Origin: Beijerinckiaceae bacterium
Lineage (GTDB): Bacteria > Pseudomonadota > Alphaproteobacteria > Rhizobiales > Beijerinckiaceae
NCBI GenBank assembly: GCA_947452005.1
Contig: CANGBC010000012.1
Span: 1 to 56,913, forward strand
Length of the DNA stretch: 56,913 nucleotides
Reading direction: 5' to 3'
The position numbers were made by a program, and so were the translations under genes. The first letter of the stretch is position 1. The number at the start of each line of letters is the position of its first letter. The notes under the pieces were generated by a model, which was not told where the DNA came from, ran no database searches, and saw only the letters and a list, made by a program, of their open reading frames with translations. Positions 8,184-18,700 of the stretch are shown piece by piece.

Positions 8184-8744
8184 ATGGCAAAGATCCTCTG
8201 CACCGTTCTCATTTCAGTCTTGTTCGTCGCAAACGCTGCGGCGCAGGAACAGGTGGCACCGAGCGCGCCACGCACCAGCGTCAGCGTCGCGGATTTTCGC
8301 CGTCTCGCCCTGATGGGCGAAAGCTTTGATCTCGAATCCAGCAAACTCGCTGTGGCCAAGGCCACGCGAGGCTCAATCCGCCGTTACGCAACGGGGCTCA
8401 TCAATCAATTCAGGCTCAATTACGCGCGCCTGTCGGCGGGTGCGGGCTTGTTTGCAAATATTCCTGCCCTGCCCGGCGACCCTGAGGCCGCCATAGCGCC
8501 CTTTCTCGATCCACGCCGCCAAACCATGCTCAATCAATTGAACACTGCCCAGGGCCGCATCCTCGATCGGCTTTATGTCGACATGCAGCTGGGCATGCGC
8601 CAAGAGTTGATCGCGCTCTATGAGACCTATCTGCAAACCGGTGGCGATGCGCAGCTGATGGCTTTTGCCCAGTCCCGCCTGCCCGCTCTGATGAACGAGC
8701 AACGCACCATCGCGCGCTTGGCGGGGCGCTCAAGAATGCGTTGA
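8184..8744 (+). CDS. DUF4142-like exported protein
   Basis: The 186-residue protein has a signal peptide (1-20, ending AAA-QE) and an all-helical mature part of the DUF4142 type: VADFRRLALMGESFDLESSKLAVAKATRGSIRRYA followed by a long helical pair. DUF4142 is a ferritin-like fold usually without full metal ligands; members are periplasmic and of unknown function. The gene stands alone between the receptor gene and the hypothetical gene at 8940. The ribosome binding site before the ATG is weak. Confidence 0.65.
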   Translation: MAKILCTVLISVLFVANAAAQEQVAPSAPRTSVSVADFRRLALMGESFDLESSKLAVAKATRGSIRRYATGLINQFRLNYARLSAGAGLFANIPALPGDPEAAIAPFLDPRRQTMLNQLNTAQGRILDRLYVDMQLGMRQELIALYETYLQTGGDAQLMAFAQSRLPALMNEQRTIARLAGRSRMR

Positions 8745-8939
8745 CGCGAAACAAGCGCGCCCCACACACCCTGCGGGAGTCACTGCGAGGCTTTTGTTTT
8801 TCTTTGCGAATTTTCTGCACGCGGCAGATCTTCACATCGATTTTGATGCGCTGCGTCACTGTAGCTTGTGTCCTGTGCGGCAAAGCCATAGTTTCGCGCC
8901 CAGTTATTGCTTCAAATTTTTTGAAATCCGGATTTATTG

Positions 8940-9326
8940 ATGAGCGAGCCTGGGCTCCCCTCCACCGATCTTGCGCGCTGGGCAGAGCCTTTGGTGGGCG
9001 ACGTCATCCAATCCTGCTATCGCGGCCTCAGCCACGACAATCGCGATGTCCAGTTTCTGGTGCGCTGCCAAGGCATGTTGTGGCGCGCATTGATCTCGGG
9101 CACGGGCAGTGTCAGCACCTTCCACCGCGAAGTGATCCGCGTGGCCGTGCGCCTGGGTCTTGGCGAAAACCAGATCGAGGATGTGAACCGGCAGGTGATC
9201 ACCGAGCTGATGTTGGTCATCACCAGCCGCCATGCCCGCTCGCCCCGCCAGGCGGCGGAACTCTGTGTCCAGGTGGCCCAAGCCTATCGACGCTTGGCCG
9301 AAGTGTCCCAAGCCCAGCACGCCTGA
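8940..9326 (+). CDS. conserved-looking cytoplasmic protein, unknown
   Basis: The 128-residue product is soluble and mainly helical, with no signal peptide or membrane segment. Residues about 60-95 (REVIRVAVRLGLGENQIEDVNRQVITELMLVITSRH) suggest a compact helical bundle. No family is recognised. Starts at 8937 (TTG) and 8940 (ATG) are equivalent; the ribosome binding site is weak. The codon usage looks like that of its neighbours. It precedes the helicase gene by 85 bases and may be cotranscribed with it. Confidence 0.6.
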   Translation: MSEPGLPSTDLARWAEPLVGDVIQSCYRGLSHDNRDVQFLVRCQGMLWRALISGTGSVSTFHREVIRVAVRLGLGENQIEDVNRQVITELMLVITSRHARSPRQAAELCVQVAQAYRRLAEVSQAQHA

Positions 9327-9411
9327 TTGTCTCTTTGGCGCTTGCAAAGGACTCTGCAAAGCCTCATGTCCCTGCCATCATCCCGATTGAGCGGGCAGGA
9401 GGAATTGGGTC

Positions 9412-10506
9412 TTGAGTCAGGTCTGGTCGCCGCAGCAAGATCGCGCGCTGAAGGAAATCGCCACCTGGCTGAAATCCGGACGCCCGCAGATCTTTCGCTT
9501 GTTCGGCTATGCCGGCACCGGCAAGACCACGCTCGCCCGCCATATTGCTGAAGGCATTGATGGCGAGGTTGTCTTCGCCGCCTATACCGGCAAAGCCGCG
9601 CTGGTCTTGCGCGACAAGGGCTGCGATGACGCGCGCACCATCCATTCGCTGATCTATCGCGCGCAAGACATTGATGAGGAAGTGCCCTCATTCGTCATCA
9701 ACGAGCAAAGCCCGGCCAATGATGCCGCCCTCATCATCATCGATGAATGTTCGATGGTCGATGAGGAACTGGGCCGCGACCTTCTCTCCTTTGGCCGTCC
9801 CGTTCTGGTGCTGGGCGACCCGGCACAATTGCCGCCTGTGAAAGGCGGCGGTTTTTTTACGGAAGCTGAACCCGATTTCATGCTGACCGAAGTGCACCGC
9901 CAAGCCGCAGACAATCCAATCGTGCGCATGTCGATGATTGTACGCGAGGGCGGACGGCTGGAGCGCGGCACTTATGGCGAAAGCCGCGTCATTGCGCGCG
10001 ACACGATTGATGCGATGAGCGTCACCAAAGCTGATCAGGTGCTGGTGGGGCTCAACAAGACACGGCGCAATTACAACAAGCGTCTGCGCGAACTCTTTGG
10101 CTTTTCGGGCACCATGCCCGAACCCGGCGACCGCCTTGTGTGCCTGAAGAATGATCGCAAAAAGGGCCTACTCAATGGCGGCCTGTGGAAAGTCAAAGGC
10201 ACCTCGCCCGTGCGCAGCGGAAAGCTGCGCATGACGCTGACGCCAGAAGACGAGCCCGGCAAAAAGCCACTGCGCGTGCGCGTGCTGCCAGCCTTCTTCG
10301 AAAGCGAGGAAGAGATTCCCTATGCTTTGCGTCGCGATTCTGATGAGTTTGATTTCGGCTATGCGCTGACTGTGCATAAGGCGCAAGGTTCGCAATGGGA
10401 CGAGCTTGTTCTGTTCGATGAATCCTACGCTTTCCGCGAACATCGTGCGCGATGGCTCTACACCGGCATCACGCGCGCGGCCGAGCGCATCACGATTGTG
10501 ACCTGA
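9412..10506 (+). CDS. Dda/RecD-like ATP-dependent DNA helicase
   Basis: The 364-residue protein carries superfamily 1 helicase motifs in order: Walker A GYAGTGKTT (32-40), motif Ic-like YTGKAA, Walker B IIIDEC (about 108-113), motif III GDPAQLPPV, a motif IV-like VHRQA, motif V LTVHKAQGSQWD and motif VI YTGITRA. It is short compared with RecD2 and is close to T4 Dda in size, so a 5'-3' helicase in repair or replication restart is likely. It starts at a TTG with a strong GGAGGAA site. The DedA gene follows after two bases, so they are probably one transcript. Confidence 0.88.
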   Translation: MSQVWSPQQDRALKEIATWLKSGRPQIFRLFGYAGTGKTTLARHIAEGIDGEVVFAAYTGKAALVLRDKGCDDARTIHSLIYRAQDIDEEVPSFVINEQSPANDAALIIIDECSMVDEELGRDLLSFGRPVLVLGDPAQLPPVKGGGFFTEAEPDFMLTEVHRQAADNPIVRMSMIVREGGRLERGTYGESRVIARDTIDAMSVTKADQVLVGLNKTRRNYNKRLRELFGFSGTMPEPGDRLVCLKNDRKKGLLNGGLWKVKGTSPVRSGKLRMTLTPEDEPGKKPLRVRVLPAFFESEEEIPYALRRDSDEFDFGYALTVHKAQGSQWDELVLFDESYAFREHRARWLYTGITRAAERITIVT

Positions 10507-10508
10507 TC

Positions 10509-11036
10509 ATGCCCGCCCAGATGGCCGCCATTCTCGATTTTGTGCGCGCGCATCAGGAATTTGCGGCCCCCATCGTCGGGCTCTTGGCCTTTGGAGAATC
10601 GCTGGCGCTCGTGTCGCTGCTCATTCCAGCAACCGTCATGCTGATTGGCATCGGTGCTTTGATCGGCGCGTCCGGCATTGATTTCTGGCCGATCTATTTT
10701 GGTGCCGTGGTTGGCGCAGGGCTTGGCGACTGGCTGTCTTATTGGCTTGGCCGCCATTACCACGCACAGATCGCGCGCATGTGGCCACTCTCCAAAAAGC
10801 CCGAACTTCTGCCCAAAGGGCATGCCTTTTTTGAAAAATGGGGCTGGCCCGGTGTTTTTATCGGCCGTTTTTTCGGCCCCTTGCGCGCCATCGTGCCGCT
10901 GGTGGCGGGCACATGCGATATGCCGCATGTGCCTTTTCAGATCGCCAATTGGTCATCGGCGTTTCTATGGGCAGGATTGCTGCTCGCACCCGGCGCCTTG
11001 GGGCTCTCACATGTGAGCGACATTCTCCTGCGCTAG
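10509..11036 (+). CDS. DedA family membrane protein
   Basis: The 175-residue inner-membrane protein has the DedA/SNARE-associated fold: a re-entrant N-terminal region with the GESLALVSLLIPATVML helix, GDWLSYWLGRHYH, and the family motif GRFFGPLRAIVPLVAG followed by two helices. DedA proteins take part in lipid recycling (undecaprenyl phosphate or phosphatidylethanolamine flipping) and envelope integrity. It begins two bases after the helicase stop, so translation is likely coupled. Its 3' end overlaps that of the convergent cfa gene by 30 bases. Confidence 0.88.
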   Translation: MPAQMAAILDFVRAHQEFAAPIVGLLAFGESLALVSLLIPATVMLIGIGALIGASGIDFWPIYFGAVVGAGLGDWLSYWLGRHYHAQIARMWPLSKKPELLPKGHAFFEKWGWPGVFIGRFFGPLRAIVPLVAGTCDMPHVPFQIANWSSAFLWAGLLLAPGALGLSHVSDILLR

Positions 11037-12257
11037 AGATTCACGGGCGCGAAATATCTCCTCGGCGCGCGCCATATAATCACGCGTGACAGGCACCGCA
11101 TCGACGCGCTTGGCCAATTGGATCTGGAAATTCACCGCCTGACCCAACCGAAACGTGGCTTCTGATCCGGCCAGATAAAATTCCCACATGCGACAGAAGC
11201 GCTCGTCATAAATGCGCGCCATATCTGCGCGATGCGCCTGAAAGCGTTTCTGCCACTCCTGCAAAGTCCAGGCATAATGCAGACGCAGAATTTCAATATC
11301 GGTGGCAATCAGACCCGCGCGTTCAATGGCCGGCATAATTTCCGACAGCGCCGGCAAATGACCGCCGGGGAAAATATATTTGGCAATAAAAGGATTGGTG
11401 GCGCAGGGCACATCGGGGCGGCCGATCGTATGCAACAAGGCAATGCCATGGGGCGGCAGCAGCTGCGCTATTTTCTGAAAGAACGCGTCATAATAGCCAA
11501 GGCCCACATGTTCAATCATGCCCACTGACACGATGCGATCATAGGTGCCCGACTCTGAGCGATAATCGCGCAAGACAAATTCTGGCGGCTGTGCGAGACC
11601 ACTTTGCCCAGCACGTTGACGGGCTATGGCCAATTGCTCATCAGACAAAGTGATGCCACTGACGCGCGCTTGGCAGATGCGCGACAGATAAAGCGCCATC
11701 CCGCCCCAGCCGCAGCCAATATCGAGCACGCGCTGCCCCGGCTCGATCAGGAGCTTGGCTGCTATATGGCGCTTTTTGGCAAGTTGCGCCTGCTCCAGGC
11801 TCATCATCGGATGTTCGAAATAAGCGCAGGAATATTGCTTGTCCTCATCCAGAAACAGATCGTAGAGCCGATGATCGAGATCATAATGACGCTCCACATT
11901 CCGCTTGGCGCGCAATTGATTGTTGGCCTGCATCAATTTGCGCAGGCGCGTGCGCATCTGCTGCAAAAGCTTGAGCCAGCGCATGTGTCCCGCTGTAGCG
12001 AGATTGTCGAGTGACAGCTGCAAGACGTCCAGCAAAGTGCCATGCACGACGTCGACTGCGCCTTCCATATAGAGCTCACCAAAGGCCAGCTCAGGGTCAG
12101 ACAAGAGGCGCTGCTCGGCTTGTAGCGTTTTGAAGCGCAGCCCCAGACGTTGACCAGAACCATCGCCCACCTGAATGCGTTTGCCGGATGCGGTCTCGAT
12201 CTCCAGCGATCCACGATGGATCAGGCGGTGAAAGAACGTCTCGAACAAGCTCTGCAT
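11007..12257 (-). CDS. cfa: cyclopropane-fatty-acyl-phospholipid synthase family
   Basis: The 416-residue enzyme transfers a methylene group from S-adenosylmethionine to unsaturated acyl chains of membrane phospholipids. Visible features are NVERHYDLDHRLYDLFLD (120-137), YSCAYF (142-147), the SAM loop VLDIGCGWGG (177-186), EHVG and a C-terminal RMWEFYLAGSEATFR. The length suits the family. The start at 12257 lacks a strong ribosome binding site but gives the complete N-terminal domain. The gene overlaps the convergent DedA gene by 30 bases at the 3' end. Confidence 0.88.
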   Translation of the reverse strand: MQSLFETFFHRLIHRGSLEIETASGKRIQVGDGSGQRLGLRFKTLQAEQRLLSDPELAFGELYMEGAVDVVHGTLLDVLQLSLDNLATAGHMRWLKLLQQMRTRLRKLMQANNQLRAKRNVERHYDLDHRLYDLFLDEDKQYSCAYFEHPMMSLEQAQLAKKRHIAAKLLIEPGQRVLDIGCGWGGMALYLSRICQARVSGITLSDEQLAIARQRAGQSGLAQPPEFVLRDYRSESGTYDRIVSVGMIEHVGLGYYDAFFQKIAQLLPPHGIALLHTIGRPDVPCATNPFIAKYIFPGGHLPALSEIMPAIERAGLIATDIEILRLHYAWTLQEWQKRFQAHRADMARIYDERFCRMWEFYLAGSEATFRLGQAVNFQIQLAKRVDAVPVTRDYMARAEEIFRARESLAQENVAHM

Positions 12258-12402
12258 TTTCGCAAAAACCCCTTCAGGCCGGACTGCAAAGAAGGGGGAA
12301 CCACCTTCACAGCCCGGTGTTTCGCGCTCAATCGAAGCGCATCCTTTTCAAACGGCCAAGGCAGTCTTTGGTTCGATGGATGCGCGCAAGGAGGCTTAAG
12401 CC

Positions 12403-13038
12403 ATGCAACGATTGGCCCGCACCTGTTTTGCTCTTGTGTCTGTCACCACGCTCTGCGCATGGCCTTGGGTTGCATCAGCCCAACAGCGGCCCGCGTTTGA
12501 AACGCGCACAGGGATCAGCCCGCAACGCCAGATGGCACCTAGCGCTGGCGCGCGCATTGAACCGCGCATCCGCAGCGGCATGGTAGAGCGACGCGGCGAG
12601 CCGTTTCGTGGCCCCTATGCCAACACCCAGACCAATGCGCCGCCCCTGACGGTGACGCGCAACGCGCGGCGCGGTGATATGGGCGAGCGTTGGGTCTATA
12701 GCGGGCGCAGCTTTGAGCGACGCGGATCGAATTATGATGATCGCGGCGGCTGGTTCCCCAGCCTGATTGCCGCACCCTTCCTGCTGCCCTGGTATCTTTT
12801 GGGGGGCGGGTCTGGGGCGGGGTATGACCCCTATTATTACGAAGACCCTTGGTATGCCGACCCGGCCACCTATCCGGCCTACCCCGGCCCCACCACGACC
12901 TTTTCGGCGCCCCTCGGGGGATATTGCACCACCCCCCAGAAGACCTGCCTGCTCTATGAACCTGCAGAAGTGGGTCTGGGCTGCTCCTGCCGGGCGCCGG
13001 CCGGCTATGGCCGGTTCCGGGGCGCGGTTGTCCCCTGA
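12403..13038 (+). CDS. secreted proline/tyrosine-rich protein, unknown
   Basis: The 211-residue product has a signal peptide (1-26, ending ASA-QQ). The mature part has an Arg-rich first half and a hydrophobic stretch (PSLIAAPFLLPWYLLGGG) followed by a Tyr/Pro/Asp-rich segment. Four cysteines near the C-terminus (CTTPQKTCLLY, GCSCRAPAG) look like a small disulfide-bonded end. Proteins of this layout occur in Hyphomicrobiales next to many loci; the role is unknown. The ATG at 12403 follows AAGGAGG. Confidence 0.68.
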   Translation: MQRLARTCFALVSVTTLCAWPWVASAQQRPAFETRTGISPQRQMAPSAGARIEPRIRSGMVERRGEPFRGPYANTQTNAPPLTVTRNARRGDMGERWVYSGRSFERRGSNYDDRGGWFPSLIAAPFLLPWYLLGGGSGAGYDPYYYEDPWYADPATYPAYPGPTTTFSAPLGGYCTTPQKTCLLYEPAEVGLGCSCRAPAGYGRFRGAVVP

Positions 13039-13157
13039 CACCTAGCTTTCCCCTGAGGCAAAAGGCCCCATGCTGATTTGGCGCAAGGCTCACGCCCGCC
13101 AAATGGGCTAAGCCTGCGCGTATCAGTCCCCTCGCGCCTTGACGCTGAAGCGTTTAT

Positions 13158-13178
13158 AGTCTGGAACACATCCAGACT
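13158..13178. promoter_or_regulatory. inverted repeat upstream of hemA
   Basis: Perfect 7-bp arms AGTCTGG and CCAGACT with a 7-base loop, 71 bases before the hemA start. It could be an operator or a leader hairpin. It matches neither the FNR nor the Irr consensus that I know. Confidence 0.3.
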
Positions 13179-13248
13179 GCGGTTCCGGGGGGTCACGCCT
13201 GCCCGGTCGCGCGCCCCGGGGACGGGGCATCCATCGAGGTGGTTTGAA

Positions 13249-14529
13249 ATGGAATATCGGCGGTACTTCGGCCAAGCGATTGACCGCCTCAAGGCGGAAC
13301 GGCGCTACCGGGTTTTCGCAGATCTCGAACGCGACGCATCGCGTTTTCCGATGGCCCTGTGGCACTCGGAAAATGGCGACGGCCCGCGCGAGGTCGTGAT
13401 CTGGTGTTCCAATGATTATCTGGGCATGGGTCGCCATCCCAAAGTGATCGAAGCCATGCGCGTGGCTGCCGAAAAATACGGCGCAGGCGCAGGCGGCACC
13501 CGCAATATTTCGGGCACCAATCACCCGCTCGTGCAGCTTGAGGCTGAACTGGCCGACCTGCACGGCAAGGAAAGCGCGCTCGCTTTCACCTCGGGCTGGG
13601 TTTCCAATCTGGCGGCGATCTCGACCATTGCCGAGCTTTTGCCCAATTGCCTGATCATCTCAGATGCGCTGAACCACAATTCGATGATCGAGGGCGTGCG
13701 CCGCTCGGGCTGCGAGAAGACGATCTTCCGTCATAATGACACAGCCCATCTCGAAGAAATTCTGAAAAGCATCGGGCACGACCGCGCCAAGCTTGTCGTG
13801 TTTGAAAGCCTCTATTCGATGGACGGCGATATTGCGCCCATCGGCGAGATTGCGGCGCTGGCCAAAAAATACAATGCCATGACCTATGTGGACGAAGTCC
13901 ATGCGGTGGGCCTCTATGGTCCGCGCGGCGGCGGCATTTGCGAGCGTGACAATGTCATGTCGCAGATCGATGTGATCGAGGGCACGCTGGCCAAAGGCTT
14001 CGGTACGCTGGGCGGCTATATTGCCGCTGACAATGTGATCATTGATGCCGTGCGCAGCTATGCGCCCTCGTTCATCTTCACCACAGCCCTGCCGCCCGCA
14101 GTGGCGGCGGCCGCCGCGGCAGCTGTCCATCAGCTCAAGACCTCGCAGGACGAACGCGCCTTGCAGCAACAGCAAGTGGCGCGCACCAAGGCTGCTCTGG
14201 CTGCAGCTGAAATTCCGGTTATGGCCAACACGTCACATATTGTGCCTGTGTTTGTGGGCGATGCGGAATTGTGCAAATCAGCCAGCGACATTCTGCTCGA
14301 AAAGCACGGCATCTATATTCAGCCGATCAATTACCCCACCGTTGCGCGCGGCACGGAGCGCCTGCGCATCACGCCGACGCCCTATCATACGGACGCCCAT
14401 ATCGCTGCTCTCGTTGAGGCGTTGCGCGATGTCTGGCGTCGTCTGGGATTGCCCTTTGGCGCTGTGCCGCAACCCACCAAGGTTGAGCAGATGCCGAAGC
14501 CGCATTTGAAAATCGTCGCTGCAGAATAA
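13249..14529 (+). CDS. hemA: 5-aminolevulinate synthase
   Basis: HemA condenses glycine and succinyl-CoA to 5-aminolevulinate, the first step of tetrapyrrole synthesis by the C4 route used by alphaproteobacteria. The 426-residue PLP enzyme has [23 protein letters not shown] at the N-terminus, the glycine-binding region [12 protein letters not shown] (79-90), His143, the PLP-contact motif YVDEVHAVG (Asp215, His218) and the Schiff-base lysine in GTLAKGFG (Lys249). The start at 13249 has GAGG nine bases upstream; longer in-frame starts have none. It is monocistronic and closed by a strong terminator. Confidence 0.96.
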   Translation: MEYRRYFGQAIDRLKAERRYRVFADLERDASRFPMALWHSENGDGPREVVIWCSNDYLGMGRHPKVIEAMRVAAEKYGAGAGGTRNISGTNHPLVQLEAELADLHGKESALAFTSGWVSNLAAISTIAELLPNCLIISDALNHNSMIEGVRRSGCEKTIFRHNDTAHLEEILKSIGHDRAKLVVFESLYSMDGDIAPIGEIAALAKKYNAMTYVDEVHAVGLYGPRGGGICERDNVMSQIDVIEGTLAKGFGTLGGYIAADNVIIDAVRSYAPSFIFTTALPPAVAAAAAAAVHQLKTSQDERALQQQQVARTKAALAAAEIPVMANTSHIVPVFVGDAELCKSASDILLEKHGIYIQPINYPTVARGTERLRITPTPYHTDAHIAALVEALRDVWRRLGLPFGAVPQPTKVEQMPKPHLKIVAAE

Positions 14530-14558
14530 AAAAGGGCCGCTGATGCGGCCCTTTTTTT
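14530..14558. terminator. bidirectional intrinsic terminator
   Basis: Stem GGGCCGC/GCGGCCC (14534-14551, loop TGAT) with an A tract before and a run of T after, so it serves both hemA and the convergent membrane protein gene that ends at 14562. Confidence 0.88.
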
Positions 14559-14561
14559 ATC

Positions 14562-15650
14562 TCACATCCCTGTCGGCTTCTCTCGCTTCATCAACCATTG
14601 AATGATGAAGGGCAAAGACAGGTTGATCATGAAGTAGCGCGAGAAATGATGCGCACTGACGAACAGCGGATCAATCCCAAGCCCCAGCGCCAGAACGATC
14701 ATCGCTTCTAACCCACCCGGGGCATAAGCTATCAACGTCGCGCCAAAAGGCATGTTGAGCCAGGTCGAGGCAGCAGTCGCAAAGATCAAGGTGACAAGAA
14801 TGCCCGCGCCATTGGCCAAAGTGGAGGCCACCAAAGTGCGGCCAAACAAGGCCCAATCGAAATCCGCAAAGCGTGATCCAGCCCAAGCGCCGATCATGAT
14901 CTGCCCGACCATCATCATTTCAAACGGCACGCGGCCCGTTGCAAAACCCGTCCCGTGAATGATGGCCGATGCGATCATCGCGCCAAAAATCATGCCCCCG
15001 CCCATGCGCAAGCGCAGGAAGAACAGACCCAGCGTGACCGAGCACACAGCTGTGCCCAGCAGCATCCAGGGCGGATCATTCACCAAGCCTGCAACGGGTG
15101 CCAGATGCGTGTCTGATTCCAGCACGATGATGATGGGCAGCAGCACGACCAGAAAGATCACACGGATCATCTGTACAATCGCCACACGCGGCGGATCAGC
15201 GCCCAGCGACAGCGACACAGACAGAATATAGGCCATCGAGCCTGGCACAGCGGCAAGCAGCGCCGTGGGCGGTGCCCAACGCGAGATCAGCGCCGAGACG
15301 GCCATGGAGGATGCTGTCACGCAAATCACGCACAGCGCCATGATGGAAATGCTGACCGGATAGGTCGCCATGTTTTTCAACGTGCCCGGATCGATGGCCG
15401 AGCCGATCGACATGCCGGTGATGGCCATGGCGGTGATGCGCAGGAAGTTGCCGATAGGCGTGGCCCAGCCGAAATAGGACAGAAAGGCCACCGACAAAAC
15501 CGAGCCCGACATGGCCCCGCCCGGCACACCCAGCATCAAAAAGGACAGCCCGCCGCCAAAAGCGGTCGCCATGGTCAGTGTCTGACCGCGCCAGCCCGAT
15601 ACCCAGGGTGAGACGACCCCGACCGAATTATCCGGCTTGGCGCCGCTCAT
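14562..15650 (-). CDS. AbrB family membrane protein
   Basis: The 362-residue integral membrane protein has about ten hydrophobic segments arranged as two repeated halves, each with a small-residue helix (MLGVPGGAMSGSVLSVAFLSYFG and FGAMIASAIIHGTGF). This matches the AbrB family, historically annotated as putative ammonia monooxygenase and now regarded as transporters or regulators of unknown substrate. The PPTALLAAVPGSMAYILSVS and APGGLEAMIVLALGLGIDP segments are the typical family signatures. It diverges from the histidine kinase gene over 135 bases. Confidence 0.82.
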   Translation of the reverse strand: MSGAKPDNSVGVVSPWVSGWRGQTLTMATAFGGGLSFLMLGVPGGAMSGSVLSVAFLSYFGWATPIGNFLRITAMAITGMSIGSAIDPGTLKNMATYPVSISIMALCVICVTASSMAVSALISRWAPPTALLAAVPGSMAYILSVSLSLGADPPRVAIVQMIRVIFLVVLLPIIIVLESDTHLAPVAGLVNDPPWMLLGTAVCSVTLGLFFLRLRMGGGMIFGAMIASAIIHGTGFATGRVPFEMMMVGQIMIGAWAGSRFADFDWALFGRTLVASTLANGAGILVTLIFATAASTWLNMPFGATLIAYAPGGLEAMIVLALGLGIDPLFVSAHHFSRYFMINLSLPFIIQWLMKREKPTGM

Positions 15651-15785
15651 GGATGTTTCGCCCCGTTCTTCATGCTGGCGCCCTTAAATCACCTCGCTTG
15701 GCGCGCCGCAACCAGTCAGGCGATTGGATTTGCAGCGCAAGCCGGTGCTAAACTCGCCGCCAGTCACTTAACTGCCGGAGCCTCC

Positions 15786-18700
15786 ATGATCGCCGGATGG
15801 GCCGCGGTCCTCACCGCGCTGGTCTACATATGCCTGCTGTTTGCCATCGCCCATTACGGCGACACGCATGCGCATCTGTTCAAAGGCCCACGCACGCGGC
15901 CCTTCATCTATGCGATGACGCTCGGGCTTTACTGCACCTCATGGACCTTCTTCGGCTCGGTCGGCTTTGCCTCCGAAAAGGGGCTGGAATTTTTGCCCAT
16001 CTATATCGGGCCGATTCTAGTTGTGGGTCTGGGCTATCGCTTCATCCAGCGCATCATCCGTCTGGCGCAATCGCAAAACATTACATCGGTGGCTGACTTT
16101 GTCGCCTCGCGTTTTGGCAAGTCGCAACCTGTGGCAGGCCTTGTCGCGCTGATCGCAGTGGTGGGGGCTGTGCCCTATATCGCGCTGCAGCTGAAAGCCA
16201 TTTCCACATCCGTGCTGACTACGTTCCTGTCGTTTGATGCGAAATATATGCTCGTCGCATCACCGGGTGCGGGCACCATTGCGCTGCTGGTGACATTGTT
16301 GCTCGCAGGCTTTGCGATGGCCTTTGGCACGCGCCACATTGATGCCACCGAACATCAAGACGGCTTGGTGCTTGCGGTCGCCGCTGAATCCATCGTCAAG
16401 CTCGTCGCCTTTATATGCGTGGGTGCCTATGTCACCTGGGGCATGTTCAACGGTTTTTCAGATCTGGCTGACCGCGCTTCGACCTATCCTCTGTTGAAAA
16501 TCATTTTGGCGGATCCGCCTGATCTGGACACGTCTTTCACCACGATGCTGCTGTCGGCCTGCTGCATTCTGCTGCTGCCGCGCCAGTTTCACGTCACCGT
16601 GGTTGAAAACCGCGATGAGCGAGATGTCGCCAAAGCGGCGTGGATTTTCCCGCTCTATCTGGTCGCGATCAATATTTTTGTTCTTCCGCTGGCGATTGCC
16701 GGGCATTTGATCTTTCCCGATGGCGCGATCAATCGCGACATGACTGTCCTGGCTTTGCCGCTCATCGATCGCTCAGTTTTGATCACATTGATCGGGCTCG
16801 TCGGCGGATTGTCTGCAGCAACCGCCATGGTGGTTGTGTCATCGGTGGCACTCGCCATTATGGTCTCGAATGATCTGGTCGTGCCCACACTTTTGCGCAG
16901 CCGCCGCATGCGCGACTGGATCGAGAAACATGATCTGGGATCACTCATTCTGATCATCCGCCGCGTCGCGATCATCCTGCTGTTGCTGATGGCCTATAGT
17001 TATTACCGGGTCGCTGGCGAAGCGCAGCTTGCGCAAATGGGGCTCTTGTCTTTCGCCGCCATTTCGCAAATTGCGCCAGCCTTCTTGGGCGGTCTTTTGT
17101 GGAGCCGCGCCACGGCGCGTGGTGCGATTGCGGGCTTGATGGTGGGCCTCATTGTGTGGGCCTATACGCTGCTCATTCCATCCCTCGATACGAATTATCT
17201 GCAGCTGGATGGCCTGATCAGCAATGGGCCGCTCGGCATGAGCTATCTGCGCCCGACCGCGCTTTTGGGCTCAGACATGCCACGCCTCGTGCATGGCACA
17301 TTCTGGAGTTTGACCTGCAACATTCTCGCCTTCATTGGCTTCTCACTGGTGCGCCAGCCCAGCGCGATTGAGCGCCTGCAAGCCCAGACTTTTGTGGGGC
17401 CCAGCGGCCTGCCGCTGCCGCCCTCTTTCCGCCTGTGGGGCGGCGGCGTGACCGCGCGCGAGCTGGAGGCCACCATTGGCCGCTATCTCGGCGTCGAGCG
17501 CACACAGCAAGCCTTTGCTGAATTCATGAATTCGCGCGGGCTCACATTCTCGAAAAATCTTGAAGCGGATGTGCATCTGCTGCGCTTCTCCGAACATCTG
17601 CTGGCATCAGCCATCGGCGCGGCGTCGTCGCGCCTCGTGCTCTCGATCTTGCTGCGCAGGCGCAATGTCTCGCGCGCTGCTGCCTTGCGACTGATCGATG
17701 ATGCCGCCTCCACGCTTCAGCAAAACCGCGACATGCTACAATATGCGCTCGATTTCGCGCGCCAAGGCATCACCGTCTGCGACAGCGATCTGCGCCTGAT
17801 CTGCTGGAACCGCGCCTTCGGTGAATTGTTCGACCTGCCGCAAGACAAGCTGCGCATGGGCACGGGCCTTGAAGAAATCGTGCGCTTCAATGCTGCACGC
17901 GGCATTTATGGCGAAGGGCCCGTCGATGATTTCGTGACAACACGGCTTGAGCGGCTCGTCAACGAAAGCGAACCTTTCCGCTTGCGGCTGTATCCCCCCG
18001 TCAGCTGCGTGATCGAGATTCGCTCCTCACGCCTGCCTGATGGCGGCATCGTGACCACCTATACCGATGTGTCGGATGCTGTGGCGGCGGAAGAGGCACT
18101 GGAGCGCACCAATGAATCGCTCGAACAGCGCGTGCGCGAACGCACTGAAGAATTGATGCGCCTCAACAAAGAGCTCGCACAGGCCAAGCAAGAAGCCGAC
18201 GACGCCAATGTCTCCAAGACGCGCTTTCTGGCGGCCGCCAGCCACGACATTCTGCAACCGCTCAATGCGGCGCGTCTTTACGCGACATCGCTGCTCGAGC
18301 GGATGGACGCGAAGCCTGTTGACCCGGCACAACACGAATATGGGCTGGCGCGCAATCTCGACGCCTCTCTGGAATCGGTGGAAGAAATTCTGACGGCTCT
18401 CCTCGATATGTCGCGCCTCGATGCAGGTGCGATGAAAGCCGAGCCCTCGAATTTCCGTCTGGAAGAAATCTTGCGGCCCTTGCGGATTGAATTTGCGCCC
18501 ACCGCCCAAGAAAAAGGGCTCGATCTGCGCTTTGTCTCAAGCGATGTCTCGATCCGATCAGACCGGCGCCTGCTGCGCCGCCTGCTGCAAAACCTGATTT
18601 CCAATGCGATCAAATATACGCCCAAAGGGCGTGTGCTCGTGGGCTGTCGGCGCGTCGGCGCCGATATGATCCGTGTTGAAGTTTGGGACACGGGCCTTGG

